DNA from: Thermogemmata fonticola
Lineage (GTDB): Bacteria; Planctomycetota; Planctomycetia; Gemmatales; Gemmataceae
NCBI RefSeq assembly: GCF_013694095.1
Contig: NZ_JACEFB010000001.1
Location: 868,001 to 932,000, forward strand
Reading direction: 5' to 3'
Length of the DNA stretch: 64,000 nucleotides
Every line of letters starts with the position of its first letter. Position 1 is the first letter of the stretch. The notes under the pieces are model-generated. The model did not search any database and had not been told where the DNA came from. It was given only the letters and a program-made list of their open reading frames with translations. Positions 17,904 through 30,286 of this stretch are shown one piece after another. Position numbers and translations under genes: made by a program.

Positions 17904-19253
17904 TCAGTCCGGCAAGCGATAGGGCTTGCGATATTCGTAATGCAAGAATTGGTTAGCCTGGGTGTTATTGGTAAAGCGTTCGGCTGTGGCATCCCATTCA
18001 AGGTAGCTGCGGGTGCGATGGGCGATATTTGCGATCAAAGCTGCCGTTGTGACAGCATGTCCCAATTCGATCGGACAACTGGGTTGCTGGCGAGTTTTGA
18101 CACAATCGAGGAAATTGCGAGCATGATCCGTGTCAAGGATGCGAGCGGTGACTTTGCGCGGTTCAATCTTAGGTTTGGCACCCATCCGATAGTTACGCTC
18201 TAAGCTGCGATCCAAAGGTGTGCGAGCGGGAAACTCATTGGGTGTGAGAACTTCCGGCACGACTTCATAACCGCTGGTGCTCAGATAAAGCGTGCCTAAG
18301 GTGCCGCGGAACTCGATTTCGCAGGGCCGGGCAGCCGCCGGGGCGCCGTTGGCGTTGTACTGTGAGAATGTCACCAAGATGTCACCGGGATAGTGCCAGA
18401 GGACCTCCAGAGTGTCGGGCACCTCGCGGTTGTCATAATTGGCGAATTTGCCCCCCATGGCGACCACAGCCCGTGGTGCTTGCAGGTTCAAGGCCCAGTG
18501 GATGGACGCCAGATAATGGACGCCAAAGTTGGTGAGTTGTCCGCCGGAGTAGTCGTAAAACCAGCGGAAGCGGTAAAAGGTACGATTTTTGTTGTAGGGT
18601 TTGCGGGGTGCAGGTCCGAGCCAAGCATCCCAGTCAAAGCCAGGGGACGGATCGCTATCCGGCGGCGAGCCGATTCCTTGGGGCCATTCGTTCTGAATGT
18701 GGAAAGCGCGGGCGACCGTCACCCGCCCAATTCCTCCGCCGCGAATGAACTCTGCCACCTCCCGACCCAAAGCCGAAGAGAGGCGCTGAATACCGACTTG
18801 GACCACCCGGCGGTGCTTGCGGGCCGCTTCGACCATTTTGCGTCCTTCCACGACCGTCAAAGAGAGCGGCTTTTCTACATAGACGTCTTTATTGGCTTGG
18901 CAGGCGTGTATAGTTTGCAAAGCATGCCAGTGATCCGGGGTGCAAATGACCACGGCATCAAGCGTTTTGTCATCGAGCATTTGGCGATAATCATGATAGA
19001 GAGCCGGCTGAGTACCAATTTTTTTCGCGGCAAATTCCCGGTAAGGCGGGTAGATGTCACAGACGGCGGCGACTTCGCAATCCTTATGAGCCAAAAACGC
19101 TGATAGGACCTGATCTCCGCGATTCCCCACTCCAATAAACCCCACCCGCACGCGTTCATTGGCTCCGTAGACCCGGCGGGCACTCAGAGCCGACAAACCC
19201 ACAGCAGCGGCTGCACTGGTGCGATGAAATTGCCGTCGTGTTAAGTCTGACAT
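17904..19253 (-). CDS. Gfo/Idh/MocA family oxidoreductase, Tat-exported
   Basis: A 449-residue NAD(P)-dependent sugar oxidoreductase family protein with a Tat leader ([15 protein letters not shown]). The Rossmann motif [13 protein letters not shown], the strand [10 protein letters not shown] and the catalytic-type motif VYVEKPLSL are characteristic; the C-terminal alpha/beta domain includes [11 protein letters not shown] and [15 protein letters not shown], typical of planctomycete exported members. The ATG at 19253 is set by AAAGGAGG about 8 nt upstream. Such proteins are common companions of secreted sugar isomerases and DUF1080 proteins, suggesting periplasmic sugar turnover through keto intermediates; substrate unknown. 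Confidence 0.9.
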   Translation of the reverse strand: MSDLTRRQFHRTSAAAAVGLSALSARRVYGANERVRVGFIGVGNRGDQVLSAFLAHKDCEVAAVCDIYPPYREFAAKKIGTQPALYHDYRQMLDDKTLDAVVICTPDHWHALQTIHACQANKDVYVEKPLSLTVVEGRKMVEAARKHRRVVQVGIQRLSSALGREVAEFIRGGGIGRVTVARAFHIQNEWPQGIGSPPDSDPSPGFDWDAWLGPAPRKPYNKNRTFYRFRWFYDYSGGQLTNFGVHYLASIHWALNLQAPRAVVAMGGKFANYDNREVPDTLEVLWHYPGDILVTFSQYNANGAPAAARPCEIEFRGTLGTLYLSTSGYEVVPEVLTPNEFPARTPLDRSLERNYRMGAKPKIEPRKVTARILDTDHARNFLDCVKTRQQPSCPIELGHAVTTAALIANIAHRTRSYLEWDATAERFTNNTQANQFLHYEYRKPYRLPD

Positions 19254-19702
19254 GGCCACACCTCCTTTTACTACGTCATCATCATCCGGTGGTTTAGCAT
19301 ACACCGCTTGCATCGTCGGCTGGTACAACTTGCTCCTATCCTACCACCCTGTAAACAAGTTGTCCAAAACCTCAAATCGCCCTCAGTACCAACCTACTCG
19401 ACTCCACGAGGAATAAGAAACGAGGGACATCCCCCGCTGGCATCTCCGAGCAATGCTCACACTTGCTTCCAAACAGTTCCGACATCACGGAAAGGAAATA
19501 CAATCGGACTATACTGACAATAATACGACAGCAGAGTATGTGAATTCCGTCCGAAAACCCTATCTCTGTGATTAGGTATATGGGCTGAAAAAATGGGTTA
19601 TTCCGATGATATAGATCAGGCAGACGATTGAGTGGAGGAGACAGCATGCTGGTGTCGATAACAACTTGATGTAAGGAACAACTAAGCGAAGTAGGAGGCA
19701 CG
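19254..19702. other. Divergent intergenic region
   Basis: 449 nt between the divergent oxidoreductase and outer-membrane factor genes, AT-richer than its surroundings. It should contain both promoters. Ribosome sites are visible at both ends (AAAGGAGG on the minus strand near 19261-19268; AGGAGG near 19692 on the plus strand). TATACT near 19509 could be a -10 element, but I find no convincing -35. No gene or structured RNA is recognised. Confidence 0.5.
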
Positions 19703-21448
19703 ATGGTTTATGTCAGCCTCAGGTGCGGTGTGATTGGAAGGCTGACAGCCGTGATGTTAGGGCTTTTACCGGCCTGCACAAGCCTGGAATCGAGCCGCCT
19801 TGCCATCCCTACGGAGCTTTCAGCAACGACGAAGACAATTCAGCAGATCCCTGATTCTCAAAGTATCCCCGAAGGAGGGTTGTCCTCGGAGTCCTTGCGT
19901 GAGATGCCCCCGCTTGAGGAATGGGTTTTAGCCCAGAACACCAAGCCGGATCCTCCATTGTCCTTACCTTCGCCGCCGGCTGAGGTGGATAATCCCCTGC
20001 CGATCACTTTGGGGGCGGCTCTGCGTCTCACGGGAGCGAATGCCCTGGATATTCAGATCGCGGACGAACGGGTGCGGATAGCGTCGGCTCAGTTAGCACG
20101 GGCCCAGGTATTGTGGCTACCGAGCATCAATCTGGGGGTAGACTATTTCCGACATGATGGTCAGATTCAAGACGTGATCGGCCACGTTTTCACGACCAGC
20201 CGCTCCTCATTGTTACTAGGTGCAGGACCTCAAGCAACGGTATCCCTGACCGACGCCGTGTATGCTCCTTTGGCTGCTCGACAAGTTGAACGTGTGGCAC
20301 AAGCCGACGCTCAGGCGACGCGCAATGATACCACCTTGGCTGTGGCATTGGCTTATTTTCAGGTGCAGCAAGCGCGCGGAGAGGTCGCCGGTGCCTTGGA
20401 TACTTGGCGGCGAGCAGAAGAACTGGCCAAACGCACACAAAAACTGGCTCCCGATTTGGCTCCAGAGCTGGAAGTCCATCGGGCCAAGGCGGAAGCCGCT
20501 CGACTGCGGCAAGTGGTGGAAAGTGCCTATGAACGCTGGCAGACCGCAAGCGCGGAACTGAGCCGCCTGCTCCGCCTTCCCCCAGGCACCTTGCTGACTC
20601 CCATCGAAGACCCCGCCCTGACGATAGACCTGATCGTCCCTCAAACGCCGCTCCAAGAATTGATCGCTCTGAGTTTGTCTCATCGGCCCGAACTTGCGTC
20701 TTATCAGGCAGCGGTGCAAGCGGCTCTGGTTCGGCTGCAACAGGAACAACGCCGGCCGTTCTATCCGACGGTAGTCATCCGGGGTGTCGGTTCCTACACA
20801 GCAGGGTTGGCAGGCGGATACTTCGGCGGTGGAATCAATGACGACCTCCAGAATTTCAACGCCCGTTTCAGCGTGGATCTGCAAGCCATCTGGGAGCTAG
20901 AAGGGTTGGGGCTGGGTAATCGGGCACGCATTCGCGAACGGCAAGCCGAGTATCGCAAGGCACTTCTGGAATTGCAACGGAGTCGGGACATCGTGGCGGC
21001 CGATGTCGTCCAAGCCCATGCTCAAATGGAGCGATCCATCCGACGGCTCCAAGCTGCTCAGGAGGGTGTGCGCCAGGCGCAGGCCACTGTGGAAAAAATC
21101 TTGCAAGGATTGGGCCAGACCCGCCAAGTGGGCGGACAACAGGTGCTGGTCTTTCGTCCACAAGAAGCGGTAGCGGCAGTGATCGCCATAGAGCAAGCCT
21201 ATCGCAATCTTTATCAGGCAGTAGCCGACTACAATCGCGCCCAATTCCGTTTATATCGTGCCCTCGGTTATCCTGCCCAAGCGTTAATCCAACCCGAGCA
21301 CTCCGGTGTGACTTTGCCGGGGACCACGGTGCCGCAATTGCCTATCACAGCGCCCCAGCCCGTATCAGTGTTTCCGCCGCTGACTGCACCTCAAAAGCCT
21401 CAATCTCTCGAGCGTGTTCCGAGTGAATCGTCTGGGGACGGCCAATGA
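19703..21448 (+). CDS. TolC-type outer membrane efflux lipoprotein
   Basis: A 581-residue outer-membrane factor of the TolC/NodT type. The leader ends in a lipobox-like LLPAC, suggesting lipid attachment at about Cys25. Two OEP repeats follow, with long heptad-rich helices (about residues 105-290 and 310-510; ANALDIQIADERVRIASAQL and the counterpart RQAQATVEKILQGL). A Pro-rich tail closes the protein. AGGAGG precedes the ATG with good spacing. It is the first gene of a three-gene tripartite pump: inner-membrane RND transporter and periplasmic adaptor follow on the same strand, giving a complete cell-envelope conduit. Confidence 0.9.
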   Translation: MVYVSLRCGVIGRLTAVMLGLLPACTSLESSRLAIPTELSATTKTIQQIPDSQSIPEGGLSSESLREMPPLEEWVLAQNTKPDPPLSLPSPPAEVDNPLPITLGAALRLTGANALDIQIADERVRIASAQLARAQVLWLPSINLGVDYFRHDGQIQDVIGHVFTTSRSSLLLGAGPQATVSLTDAVYAPLAARQVERVAQADAQATRNDTTLAVALAYFQVQQARGEVAGALDTWRRAEELAKRTQKLAPDLAPELEVHRAKAEAARLRQVVESAYERWQTASAELSRLLRLPPGTLLTPIEDPALTIDLIVPQTPLQELIALSLSHRPELASYQAAVQAALVRLQQEQRRPFYPTVVIRGVGSYTAGLAGGYFGGGINDDLQNFNARFSVDLQAIWELEGLGLGNRARIRERQAEYRKALLELQRSRDIVAADVVQAHAQMERSIRRLQAAQEGVRQAQATVEKILQGLGQTRQVGGQQVLVFRPQEAVAAVIAIEQAYRNLYQAVADYNRAQFRLYRALGYPAQALIQPEHSGVTLPGTTVPQLPITAPQPVSVFPPLTAPQKPQSLERVPSESSGDGQ

Positions 21449-21545
21449 GATGCCTCTCGCACTTCCAGTAGCAAAATCCTACCGCTTGGATTGCTCACGT
21501 CATAGGATGCTGGAATAATAATCAGCAGCGGTTCTTATCATCCGA

Positions 21546-24500
21546 GTGGCGAAAGCGATGAATCCCATAACTGCGGCACTGCACCGGCCGATCACCGTTT
21601 TGGTCGCAGCAGTGGGTGTTGTATTCGCCGGGGGGCTAGCTTACAGCCGGATGCGGGTGGACATTTTTCCGCCTCTCAATTTGCCGGTGATCTATGTGTG
21701 CCAGCCTTATGGCGGAATGGACCCGCAGCAGATGGAGGGCCTCATTGCCAACTACTATGAGTACCACTTCCTGTACATCAACGGGATTCACCATGTGGAA
21801 TCCCGCAATGTGCAGGGCATGTCGTTGATGAAGCTGTTTTTCCATCCGGGCACGGATATGGCCCAGGCCATGAGTGAGACGGTGGGATACGTCAACCGGG
21901 CGCGAGCGTTCATGCCGCCGGGCACAGTCAATCCATTCATCATGCGTTTTGACACGGGCAGCGTTCCGGTAGGCTATCTGGTCCTTTCCAGTGAGACACG
22001 CACGATCGATGAGATTCAGGATAAAGCTCTCTTTCGAGTCCGGCCCATGTTCGCGGCCATTGAAGGAGTGAGCGCTCCCCCACCATTTGGCGGGAGTCAG
22101 CGGACGATTGTGGTCCGGCTCGATCCCCAGCGGTTGAAAGCCCATGGATTGTCAGCTGACGACGTGGTGCAAAAGCTCAGCGACGGAAACACCATCGCGC
22201 CATCGGGTCAGATTCGGGAAGCCATGCGAATGCCTTTGGTACCCAGCAACGCGATGGTAGTGCGGCCGGAGGAGCTAGGAGCTATCGAAATGCGGCCGGG
22301 TATCTTCCTGCGCGATGTTGTCCAACAGGACCCGGTGACCCATCGACCCATGATCGACGATGCCAGTGACATTCCCACAGGCTACGCTCTGGTCAACGGC
22401 AAACGGGCGGTGTACATACCAGTTACCAAGCGGGCGCAGGCCAGCACTTTGGAAGTCGTGAAGAATGTCCGTGCCAATCTGCCCAAAATGCAGGCCGAAT
22501 TACCGGACGACATCCACGTCAGTTTCGAGTTGGATCAATCGCCGTTCGTCACCCGCGCGATGCAGAACGTCGCCCTGGAAGGCCTGATGGCGGCTCTCTT
22601 GGTCGGCCTCATGGTGTTACTCTTCCTCCGCGACTGGCGGAGCGTGATCGTTGTGGTCCTGAACATTCCGCTGGCTCTAATTGCCGCCTTGGTGGCCTTA
22701 TGGCTCAGTGGGCAGACGATCAACCTGATGACGCTGGGTGGACTAGCCCTGGCGGTTGGTATCCTGGTCGATGAAGCTACGGTGGCCGTGGAGAATGTTC
22801 ACGTCCATCGGGCGCGGACGCCATCGTTGGCCTTGGCCGTCTGGCGAGGGGTGGCAGAAACAGCGGTGCCGCGACTTCTGGCCATGCTCTGCATCCTGGC
22901 AGTTTTTATTCCTTCTTTGCTGATGCCCGGAGCGGCTGGTGCGCTATTCCTCCCCTTGACCTTGGCCGTTGGATTCGCCATGGTCGCCAGCTACATTCTT
23001 TCCAGCACCTTCGTTCCGATTCTGTGTGTGTGGCTTCTGACCCCCCCCACACACACCTCTTCCACCCTGACCATATCAGATCGCCCTACCCGCTGGCGCC
23101 GGGCGGTGCTTGCTCCGGCCGCCTTTCTGGTCCGCTGGCGGTATGCGGTTCTTCCGTTCTATCTCCTCGCCACAAGTAGCGCCATGCTCCTCCTTGGACC
23201 CCGCTTGGGCATGGATATTTTCCCGCAGGTTGATACAGGAACTTTCCAATTGCGCCTGCGCGCTCCTACCGGAACCCGGATCGAAGAAACCGAAGCCCTC
23301 ACTCAGGAAGCTCTCCGCTTTATTCAACAGGAGGTGCACAAATTGGGAGGCGAAGTCGCCATTTCCTTGGGATACGTAGGGGTGGTCGGTTCCAGCTATC
23401 CGATCAACGCCATTTATCTGTGGATGGGTGGGCCGCATGAATCAGCCATACGCATTCAATTGCGGCCAGGATCAGTCTCTCTTTCCGAATTGCAGTCGCA
23501 TTTGCGAGAAAAGCTGCCGGGCCACTTGCAGAGCTGGCTAGCCGCCCGCTGGAAACAGCCTCGCTACGTCTTGCCCGATGCCGTTGCAGAGCAGCGCGCG
23601 CGGGAAGTGCAAGTCTCGTTCGAGCCTGCCGACATTGTCAACGAGATTATGAGTTTCGGTGCTCCGACGCCGGTCGAGATTCAAATCGCCGGAGCCTCCC
23701 TTCCCAGCAACCGTCTTTATGCGGAACATTTGCTGAACCAGCTCCGTTCGCTGACAGCTTTACAGGATTTGCAATTTGTCCAGACGCTGGATTATCCCAC
23801 AATTCAAGTTCAGTTCGACCGGGAAAAGCTCGCATTCAGCGGAGTAACGACGGCGGAAGCTGCACGAGCTATGGTCCCCTTTACTTCCTCGAGCCGCTTC
23901 ACGGTGCCAAACTACTGGCGAGATCCCTCCTCCGGCATCGGGTACCAAGTCCAGGTGGAAGTCCCCTATGCCCTGGTGCAGCAGGCTCGCGACCTGGAGC
24001 TAATCCCCGTATCGGCAAGTGGTACAAACACAGTCTACCTGCGGGATGTGGCCCAGGTGAGCGAAGGGGTCATGCCTGGCCAGATCGACCGGTACAACAT
24101 GAAGCGCGTAGTCAGTTTGATGGCCAACATCCAGGGAAGCGACTTGGGTAGAGTCCGCCGGCAACTCACTCAAGCTATCACTGCGGCCAATGCCAGCCTC
24201 TGGTCCCCTGTGGACGGTTTCGCACCTCCTGGCCAACGGCTGTGGAAAAATCGGATCAGTCAGGAAGTGAAAGCATCCGCTGAACCTCCCGATCACCCCC
24301 CACGTGGCATCAGTGTAGACATCCGCGGGCAAATCACGCCCTTTCAGGAATTGTTCCGGAACCTGACCTTGGGCTTAGCTGTGGCGGTGGTGGTAATTGT
24401 TTTGATGCTCGTGGCCTATTATCAGTCGCTGCGTCTAGCGGTTGCGGCTGTCGTACCCATCGCCGCAAGTTTGGTCGGCGTGACAGGAGTTCTGCTCATC

Positions 24501-24929
24501 ACGGGCACGACACTCAATGTGCAGTCGTTCATGGGGGCCATCATGGCTGTCGGAGTGGTTACGGCTAATGCGATCCTGTTGGTGACATTCGCGGAGCGCG
24601 CCCGGCAAGCGGGTCAATCCGCTCCTGAAGCCGGCCTGACTGCCCTGCGTGAGCGGATGCGTGCCATTCTGATGACCAGCACCGCCATGATCGCCGGCAT
24701 GCTGCCCATGGCGTGGGGTTTGGGAGAAGGAGGTGACCAAACTGCACCCTTGGGACGGGCGGTGATTGGGGGATTGGTCGCGGGCACAGCCACGACCCTG
24801 CTTGTGCTACCAGCCATCTTCGCCGCTGTGATGGGTCACTCTCCGGCCCGTTCCCCTTCCCTTAGCCCTTTCCATCCGGAGAGCCGGTATTATGACTCCT
24901 CTGCCCAGGAGAGTTCCCATGCCGCCTAA
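21546..24929 (+). CDS. RND efflux transporter permease (AcrB/HAE1-like)
   Basis: A 1127-residue inner-membrane proton-driven efflux pump with two halves, each of six membrane segments and a large periplasmic loop. Typical segments are ALHRPITVLVAAVGVVFAGG at the start, VYIPVTKRAQASTLEVV, and TM4 ALAVGILVDEATVAVENVHV. The TM4 pair is Asp-Glu rather than Asp-Asp, and the TM10 position usually holding Lys is Ala (GVVTANAILLVTFAERA), so the proton relay differs from AcrB. Start GTG at 21546, or ATG at 21558. The last codons overlap the adaptor gene. Substrate class (drug or metal) cannot be read; the missing metal Met pairs argue mildly against a CusA type. Confidence 0.92.
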   Translation: MAKAMNPITAALHRPITVLVAAVGVVFAGGLAYSRMRVDIFPPLNLPVIYVCQPYGGMDPQQMEGLIANYYEYHFLYINGIHHVESRNVQGMSLMKLFFHPGTDMAQAMSETVGYVNRARAFMPPGTVNPFIMRFDTGSVPVGYLVLSSETRTIDEIQDKALFRVRPMFAAIEGVSAPPPFGGSQRTIVVRLDPQRLKAHGLSADDVVQKLSDGNTIAPSGQIREAMRMPLVPSNAMVVRPEELGAIEMRPGIFLRDVVQQDPVTHRPMIDDASDIPTGYALVNGKRAVYIPVTKRAQASTLEVVKNVRANLPKMQAELPDDIHVSFELDQSPFVTRAMQNVALEGLMAALLVGLMVLLFLRDWRSVIVVVLNIPLALIAALVALWLSGQTINLMTLGGLALAVGILVDEATVAVENVHVHRARTPSLALAVWRGVAETAVPRLLAMLCILAVFIPSLLMPGAAGALFLPLTLAVGFAMVASYILSSTFVPILCVWLLTPPTHTSSTLTISDRPTRWRRAVLAPAAFLVRWRYAVLPFYLLATSSAMLLLGPRLGMDIFPQVDTGTFQLRLRAPTGTRIEETEALTQEALRFIQQEVHKLGGEVAISLGYVGVVGSSYPINAIYLWMGGPHESAIRIQLRPGSVSLSELQSHLREKLPGHLQSWLAARWKQPRYVLPDAVAEQRAREVQVSFEPADIVNEIMSFGAPTPVEIQIAGASLPSNRLYAEHLLNQLRSLTALQDLQFVQTLDYPTIQVQFDREKLAFSGVTTAEAARAMVPFTSSSRFTVPNYWRDPSSGIGYQVQVEVPYALVQQARDLELIPVSASGTNTVYLRDVAQVSEGVMPGQIDRYNMKRVVSLMANIQGSDLGRVRRQLTQAITAANASLWSPVDGFAPPGQRLWKNRISQEVKASAEPPDHPPRGISVDIRGQITPFQELFRNLTLGLAVAVVVIVLMLVAYYQSLRLAVAAVVPIAASLVGVTGVLLITGTTLNVQSFMGAIMAVGVVTANAILLVTFAERARQAGQSAPEAGLTALRERMRAILMTSTAMIAGMLPMAWGLGEGGDQTAPLGRAVIGGLVAGTATTLLVLPAIFAAVMGHSPARSPSLSPFHPESRYYDSSAQESSHAA

Positions 24930-26274
24930 CCGCTGCTTCATCCCGCTGGTTGCTCTGTTGAACCTGCTTGGGCTGGGTTGCAGCCGCTCGACACCCGCCC
25001 CTCCTCCGAACCCCACCACCGTTGCCCCTGACATCACGGTGATAACGCCCCAACAGCGCTCGATCACCTGGACCATCGTTGTGCCTGGAACCACCCAAGC
25101 ATTTGAGGAAACAGCCCTCTGCGCCCGCATCCCTGCTTATGTACGGTCCATTGCGGAAGACCCGGACAAACGTAACCATCCCTCCTACGACCGAGGTATT
25201 GATATCGGAAGTCGGGTCAAAGCCGGGCAGGTTCTCGCCGAGCTGGCTGCCCCCGAACTGGAGGAGGAACAGAAGCAGAAAGCGGCATTAGTCCGGCAAG
25301 TGGAAGCGGAAATCTTACAAGCGCAGAAAGCGTTAGCAGTGGCTGAGGCTGCCGTCGCTGCCGCCAAAGCCCAAGTTGTCCAAGCGCGCGCTGCCGCCAC
25401 CCGTGCCCAAGCTCTCTATGACCGCTGGCACGCCGAAATGGAACGGATCAATCGCTTGGTCGCCAGCGGACTGATCGATACGCAAACGCGGGATGAGACG
25501 CTGCATCAATTCCAGGCAGCAGAAGCGACCCGGCAGGAAGCGAACGCCCAGGTCCAGTCCGCTGAGGCAGCAGTGGCGCGTGCCATCGCGGAGCGGGATA
25601 AAGCCGCTGCCGATATCGCTGCTGTTCAAGCCCGGCGGGAGGTAGCCCGTGCCGAAGAGCGCCGCCTCGCGGCCCTGTGCAGCTACTGCCGCCTGGTGGC
25701 TCCCTACGACGGGGTCATCACCCGGCGCTCGGTGCACCCCGGCGATTTTGTGACCCCAAACCAGCAGCAACCCCTGTTTACCCTGTCTCGCATCGACCCT
25801 GTCCGTGTGGTGCTGCAAGTGCCCGAAGCTGACGCCGGTTGGATCCGTGAAGGACAAATGGTCCAAGTAACGCTGCCGGGGGATAGCACTTCCCTGCGCA
25901 CTGCCCCTGTGATTCGCACAGCTTGGTCGTTGCAAACACCGTCACGCACCCTGCGGGTCGAACTCGATCTGCCCAATGCGGATGGCCAGGTGCGGCCCGG
26001 TATGTACGTTTCCGCTCGTATCCCTGTGGAATTGCCCCCCCATTGGTCCGTTCCATCGGCGGCGATTGCAAGGATTCAGGATGAACCGGTCATGTACCTG
26101 GCGGAAAACGGCAAAGCAGTACGTGTGGCCGTGCAACTCCATCGGGGCGATGGCCGCTACATTCAGATTCTCCGTTATCGTCGATCCTCTGCCACCGAAT
26201 GGTCTCCCATCACTGGACAGGAACGCATCGCCATCCCTGCTACCGCTCTCACCGACGGCCAAGCCTTGCCGTAG
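24919..26274 (+). CDS. RND efflux periplasmic adaptor subunit (HlyD/MFP family), lipoprotein
   Basis: A 451-residue membrane-fusion protein that links the RND pump to the outer-membrane factor. The leader ends with the lipobox LGLGC, so it is probably anchored in the inner membrane. It has the split biotinyl-lipoyl motif (VKAGQVLAELAAPELEEEQ and CRLVAPYDGVITRRSVHPGD), a long coiled-coil hairpin (about residues 120-245, Ala/Glu/Gln-rich) and a beta-barrel domain. The ATG at 24919 follows AGGAG at about 24908 and overlaps the pump's end by 11 bp, evidence of translational coupling; an ATG at 24892 is in frame but lacks a ribosome site. Confidence 0.9.
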   Translation: MPPNRCFIPLVALLNLLGLGCSRSTPAPPPNPTTVAPDITVITPQQRSITWTIVVPGTTQAFEETALCARIPAYVRSIAEDPDKRNHPSYDRGIDIGSRVKAGQVLAELAAPELEEEQKQKAALVRQVEAEILQAQKALAVAEAAVAAAKAQVVQARAAATRAQALYDRWHAEMERINRLVASGLIDTQTRDETLHQFQAAEATRQEANAQVQSAEAAVARAIAERDKAAADIAAVQARREVARAEERRLAALCSYCRLVAPYDGVITRRSVHPGDFVTPNQQQPLFTLSRIDPVRVVLQVPEADAGWIREGQMVQVTLPGDSTSLRTAPVIRTAWSLQTPSRTLRVELDLPNADGQVRPGMYVSARIPVELPPHWSVPSAAIARIQDEPVMYLAENGKAVRVAVQLHRGDGRYIQILRYRRSSATEWSPITGQERIAIPATALTDGQALP

Positions 26275-26338
26275 CCCTGCCGATGTCTCATACCACGCAT
26301 GGAACATCCCTTTGATTGGACCGAGGGGGAGAAGGAAC

Positions 26339-27214
26339 ATGCGTGCTGTGGTGGTAGGCGCTGGCGGTCAGTTAGGACAGGAAGTGTGCCGCCATTGGCC
26401 TGGCGAGGTGATCCCGCTCAGTAAAAACCAGTGCGATCTATCGCGTGAGGAATCGGAGATCCTGCAAGCCCTCCAACTCCATCAAGGCGAAATTTGCATC
26501 AATTGTGCGGCTTACAACTTCGTGGATCGAGCGGAATGGGAGGTATCCGCGGCTTTCGCTGTCAATGCCTGGGGCGTCCAAAAACTGGCCGCCGCCTGCC
26601 AGAAACTCCAGATGCGTTTGGTACATATCAGTACGGATTACGTCTTCGGCTTGGACCATTACACTAGTCCCATCGGCGAGGAGGCTGCTCCTGGACCCGT
26701 CAATATCTACGGACTGAGCAAACTAGCGGGGGAATATCTGGCCCGCCAAGTGCTGGGTGAGCAGGTTCTGATCATCCGCACCTGTGGCCTGTACGGCCAC
26801 CGAGGTTCCGGAGGAAAAGGGCGGCATTTTGTTGAGACGATGTTGCGATTGGCTCAGCAAAAGCAAACCCTCCGGGTCGTAGACGATCAAATCTGCACCC
26901 CCAGTTATACTGCGGATGTTGCAGAGGCTCTCATCCGCTTGGTGGAGCGGCGTGCTGGCGGCATTTACCATGTGGTCAACAGCGGCTCCTGCTCTTGGTA
27001 CGAGTTTGCCCAAGCGATCTTCCGGCTCACGGGTCTTTCCCCCCGCCTCGAGGCGATCCGTAGCGCGGATTACGGAGCCGCGGCGCGCCGCCCCCATTAC
27101 AGCGTCCTGTCCACGGCGAAAATGCAGCAACTCGGTCTGCCCCCCCTACGCCCTTGGTCAGAGGCACTCGCCGCCTACTTGACAGAGATCGGTTATGCCA
27201 CTGCGAACCGATAA
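26339..27214 (+). CDS. rfbD: dTDP-4-dehydrorhamnose reductase (RmlD family)
   Basis: A 291-residue extended SDR of the RmlD type, which makes dTDP-L-rhamnose from its 4-keto precursor for cell-surface polysaccharide. The nucleotide motif VVVGAGGQLGQEV, the segment NCAAYNFVDRAE (family NAAAYTAVDKAE), HISTDYVFGL, the catalytic YGLSK (Tyr-x-x-x-Lys) and IRTCGLYG are all present. Start at 26339, where GGGGGAGAAGGAA precedes the ATG. The adjacent rml genes (A, B, C) are not in this window, so a related SDR with another dTDP-sugar is possible. Its reading frame continues upstream within the adaptor gene, but that part is a shadow. Confidence 0.88.
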   Translation: MRAVVVGAGGQLGQEVCRHWPGEVIPLSKNQCDLSREESEILQALQLHQGEICINCAAYNFVDRAEWEVSAAFAVNAWGVQKLAAACQKLQMRLVHISTDYVFGLDHYTSPIGEEAAPGPVNIYGLSKLAGEYLARQVLGEQVLIIRTCGLYGHRGSGGKGRHFVETMLRLAQQKQTLRVVDDQICTPSYTADVAEALIRLVERRAGGIYHVVNSGSCSWYEFAQAIFRLTGLSPRLEAIRSADYGAAARRPHYSVLSTAKMQQLGLPPLRPWSEALAAYLTEIGYATANR

Positions 27215-27326
27215 GCTCGCTCCCACTCTGATCAGCCGAATGCTTAGGGCGGAATCTCCGAGCGAAAAAAATACACCAAGTCCCGGTTTTCCCCTTGACG
27301 AAACAGACTCAAAGGCCGAATACTAG

Positions 27327-27638
27327 ATGAGACAGGATCGCAACAAGCTGGATTTCCGGGTGGCCGACCGGGCAGTCAACTTGAATGCGGGAGCCAAATT
27401 GATGGTGCTACCCTTGGACATGCTACAAGCCGGGGAATGGGGCGAGGTGGCCGAAATCGCGGGCCAATCCCCCTTGCTGCAACGCTTGGCCGAAATGGGC
27501 TTGCGGACGGGTTGCCGGATACGCATGGTCCAACCGGGTACGCCGTGTCTTCTGGACCTCGGTGGGTGCAAGCTGTGCCTACGGGCAGACGATTGTTCCC
27601 ACATTTACGTACGGGTGGTTTCTCCATGCAACCGTTGA
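27327..27638 (+). CDS. feoA: FeoA family ferrous iron transport protein (first copy)
   Basis: A 103-residue cytoplasmic SH3-like FeoA protein, accessory to FeoB-mediated Fe(II) uptake. The core reads MLQAGEWGEVAEIAG, RLAEMGLRTGCRIRM and LGGCKLCLRADDCSHIYV, the standard FeoA pattern with the MGL turn. The N-terminus carries about 28 extra residues before the domain. It overlaps a second FeoA gene by 13 bp, and FeoB follows, so this is an operon. Two additional cysteines near the C-terminus (GGCKLCL) are unusual and might bind metal. Confidence 0.88.
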   Translation: MRQDRNKLDFRVADRAVNLNAGAKLMVLPLDMLQAGEWGEVAEIAGQSPLLQRLAEMGLRTGCRIRMVQPGTPCLLDLGGCKLCLRADDCSHIYVRVVSPCNR

Positions 27639-27880
27639 GTGCTTTCCAGCGTGGCGAGTATGCCCGAATCTGCCAAATCAGCGGCCCGCCTGGCGTGGTC
27701 CAACGACTTTATGAATTTGGCTTACTCGAAGGTCAAATCGTAGAGATTCTAGGCTTCGCACCCCTGGGAGACCCCATGGAAATCCGCGTCGGTCAGACCC
27801 GCCTCAGTATCCGCAAGGCGGAGGCGGCAGGGATATTGGCGGAACTGTGTTCCAACCCGCAGGCCCTCACAAGCTCTTGA
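27626..27880 (+). CDS. feoA: FeoA family ferrous iron transport protein (second copy)
   Basis: An 84-residue FeoA protein in a different frame from the first copy, starting with ATG at 27626 and overlapping it by 13 bp, which indicates coupled translation. Motifs: LSAFQRGEYARICQISG, RLYEFGLLEGQIVEILG (family MGL position holds FGL) and the closing IRVGQTRLSIRKAEAAGI. Having two FeoA genes ahead of FeoB is known in several bacteria; the two may form a hetero-oligomer on FeoB. A longer in-frame extension upstream lies inside the first feoA and is rejected. Confidence 0.88.
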   Translation: MQPLSAFQRGEYARICQISGPPGVVQRLYEFGLLEGQIVEILGFAPLGDPMEIRVGQTRLSIRKAEAAGILAELCSNPQALTSS

Positions 27881-27973
27881 GGCTCAGATAAACCAGGAAC
27901 AGAAAGCCCCAACCTCTACATCCGTCGTAACAAACTCTCTTCCCTCCGCCCTTTGCGACGTCGATCCACTCCC

Positions 27974-30241
<2,268 letters not shown>

Positions 30242-30286
30242 CGCTTTTGACCCCTGTGTCCACCCTGCTCCCCAGAGGGTGATTCG

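Noticed and set aside
17814-18203. Plus-strand frame of 129 codons
   Set aside because: It is antisense to the 3' end of the Gfo/Idh/MocA gene for most of its length and shows no family motif or ribosome site.
23041-23070. CCCCCCCCACACACAC run in the RND gene as a phase-variable tract
   Set aside because: It is short, mixed in sequence and lies in a cytoplasmic or loop segment; no evidence of slippage.
25976-26338. In-frame extension upstream of the RmlD-type reductase
   Set aside because: It lies in the adaptor gene in another frame; the reductase fold starts exactly at 26339 after a good ribosome site.
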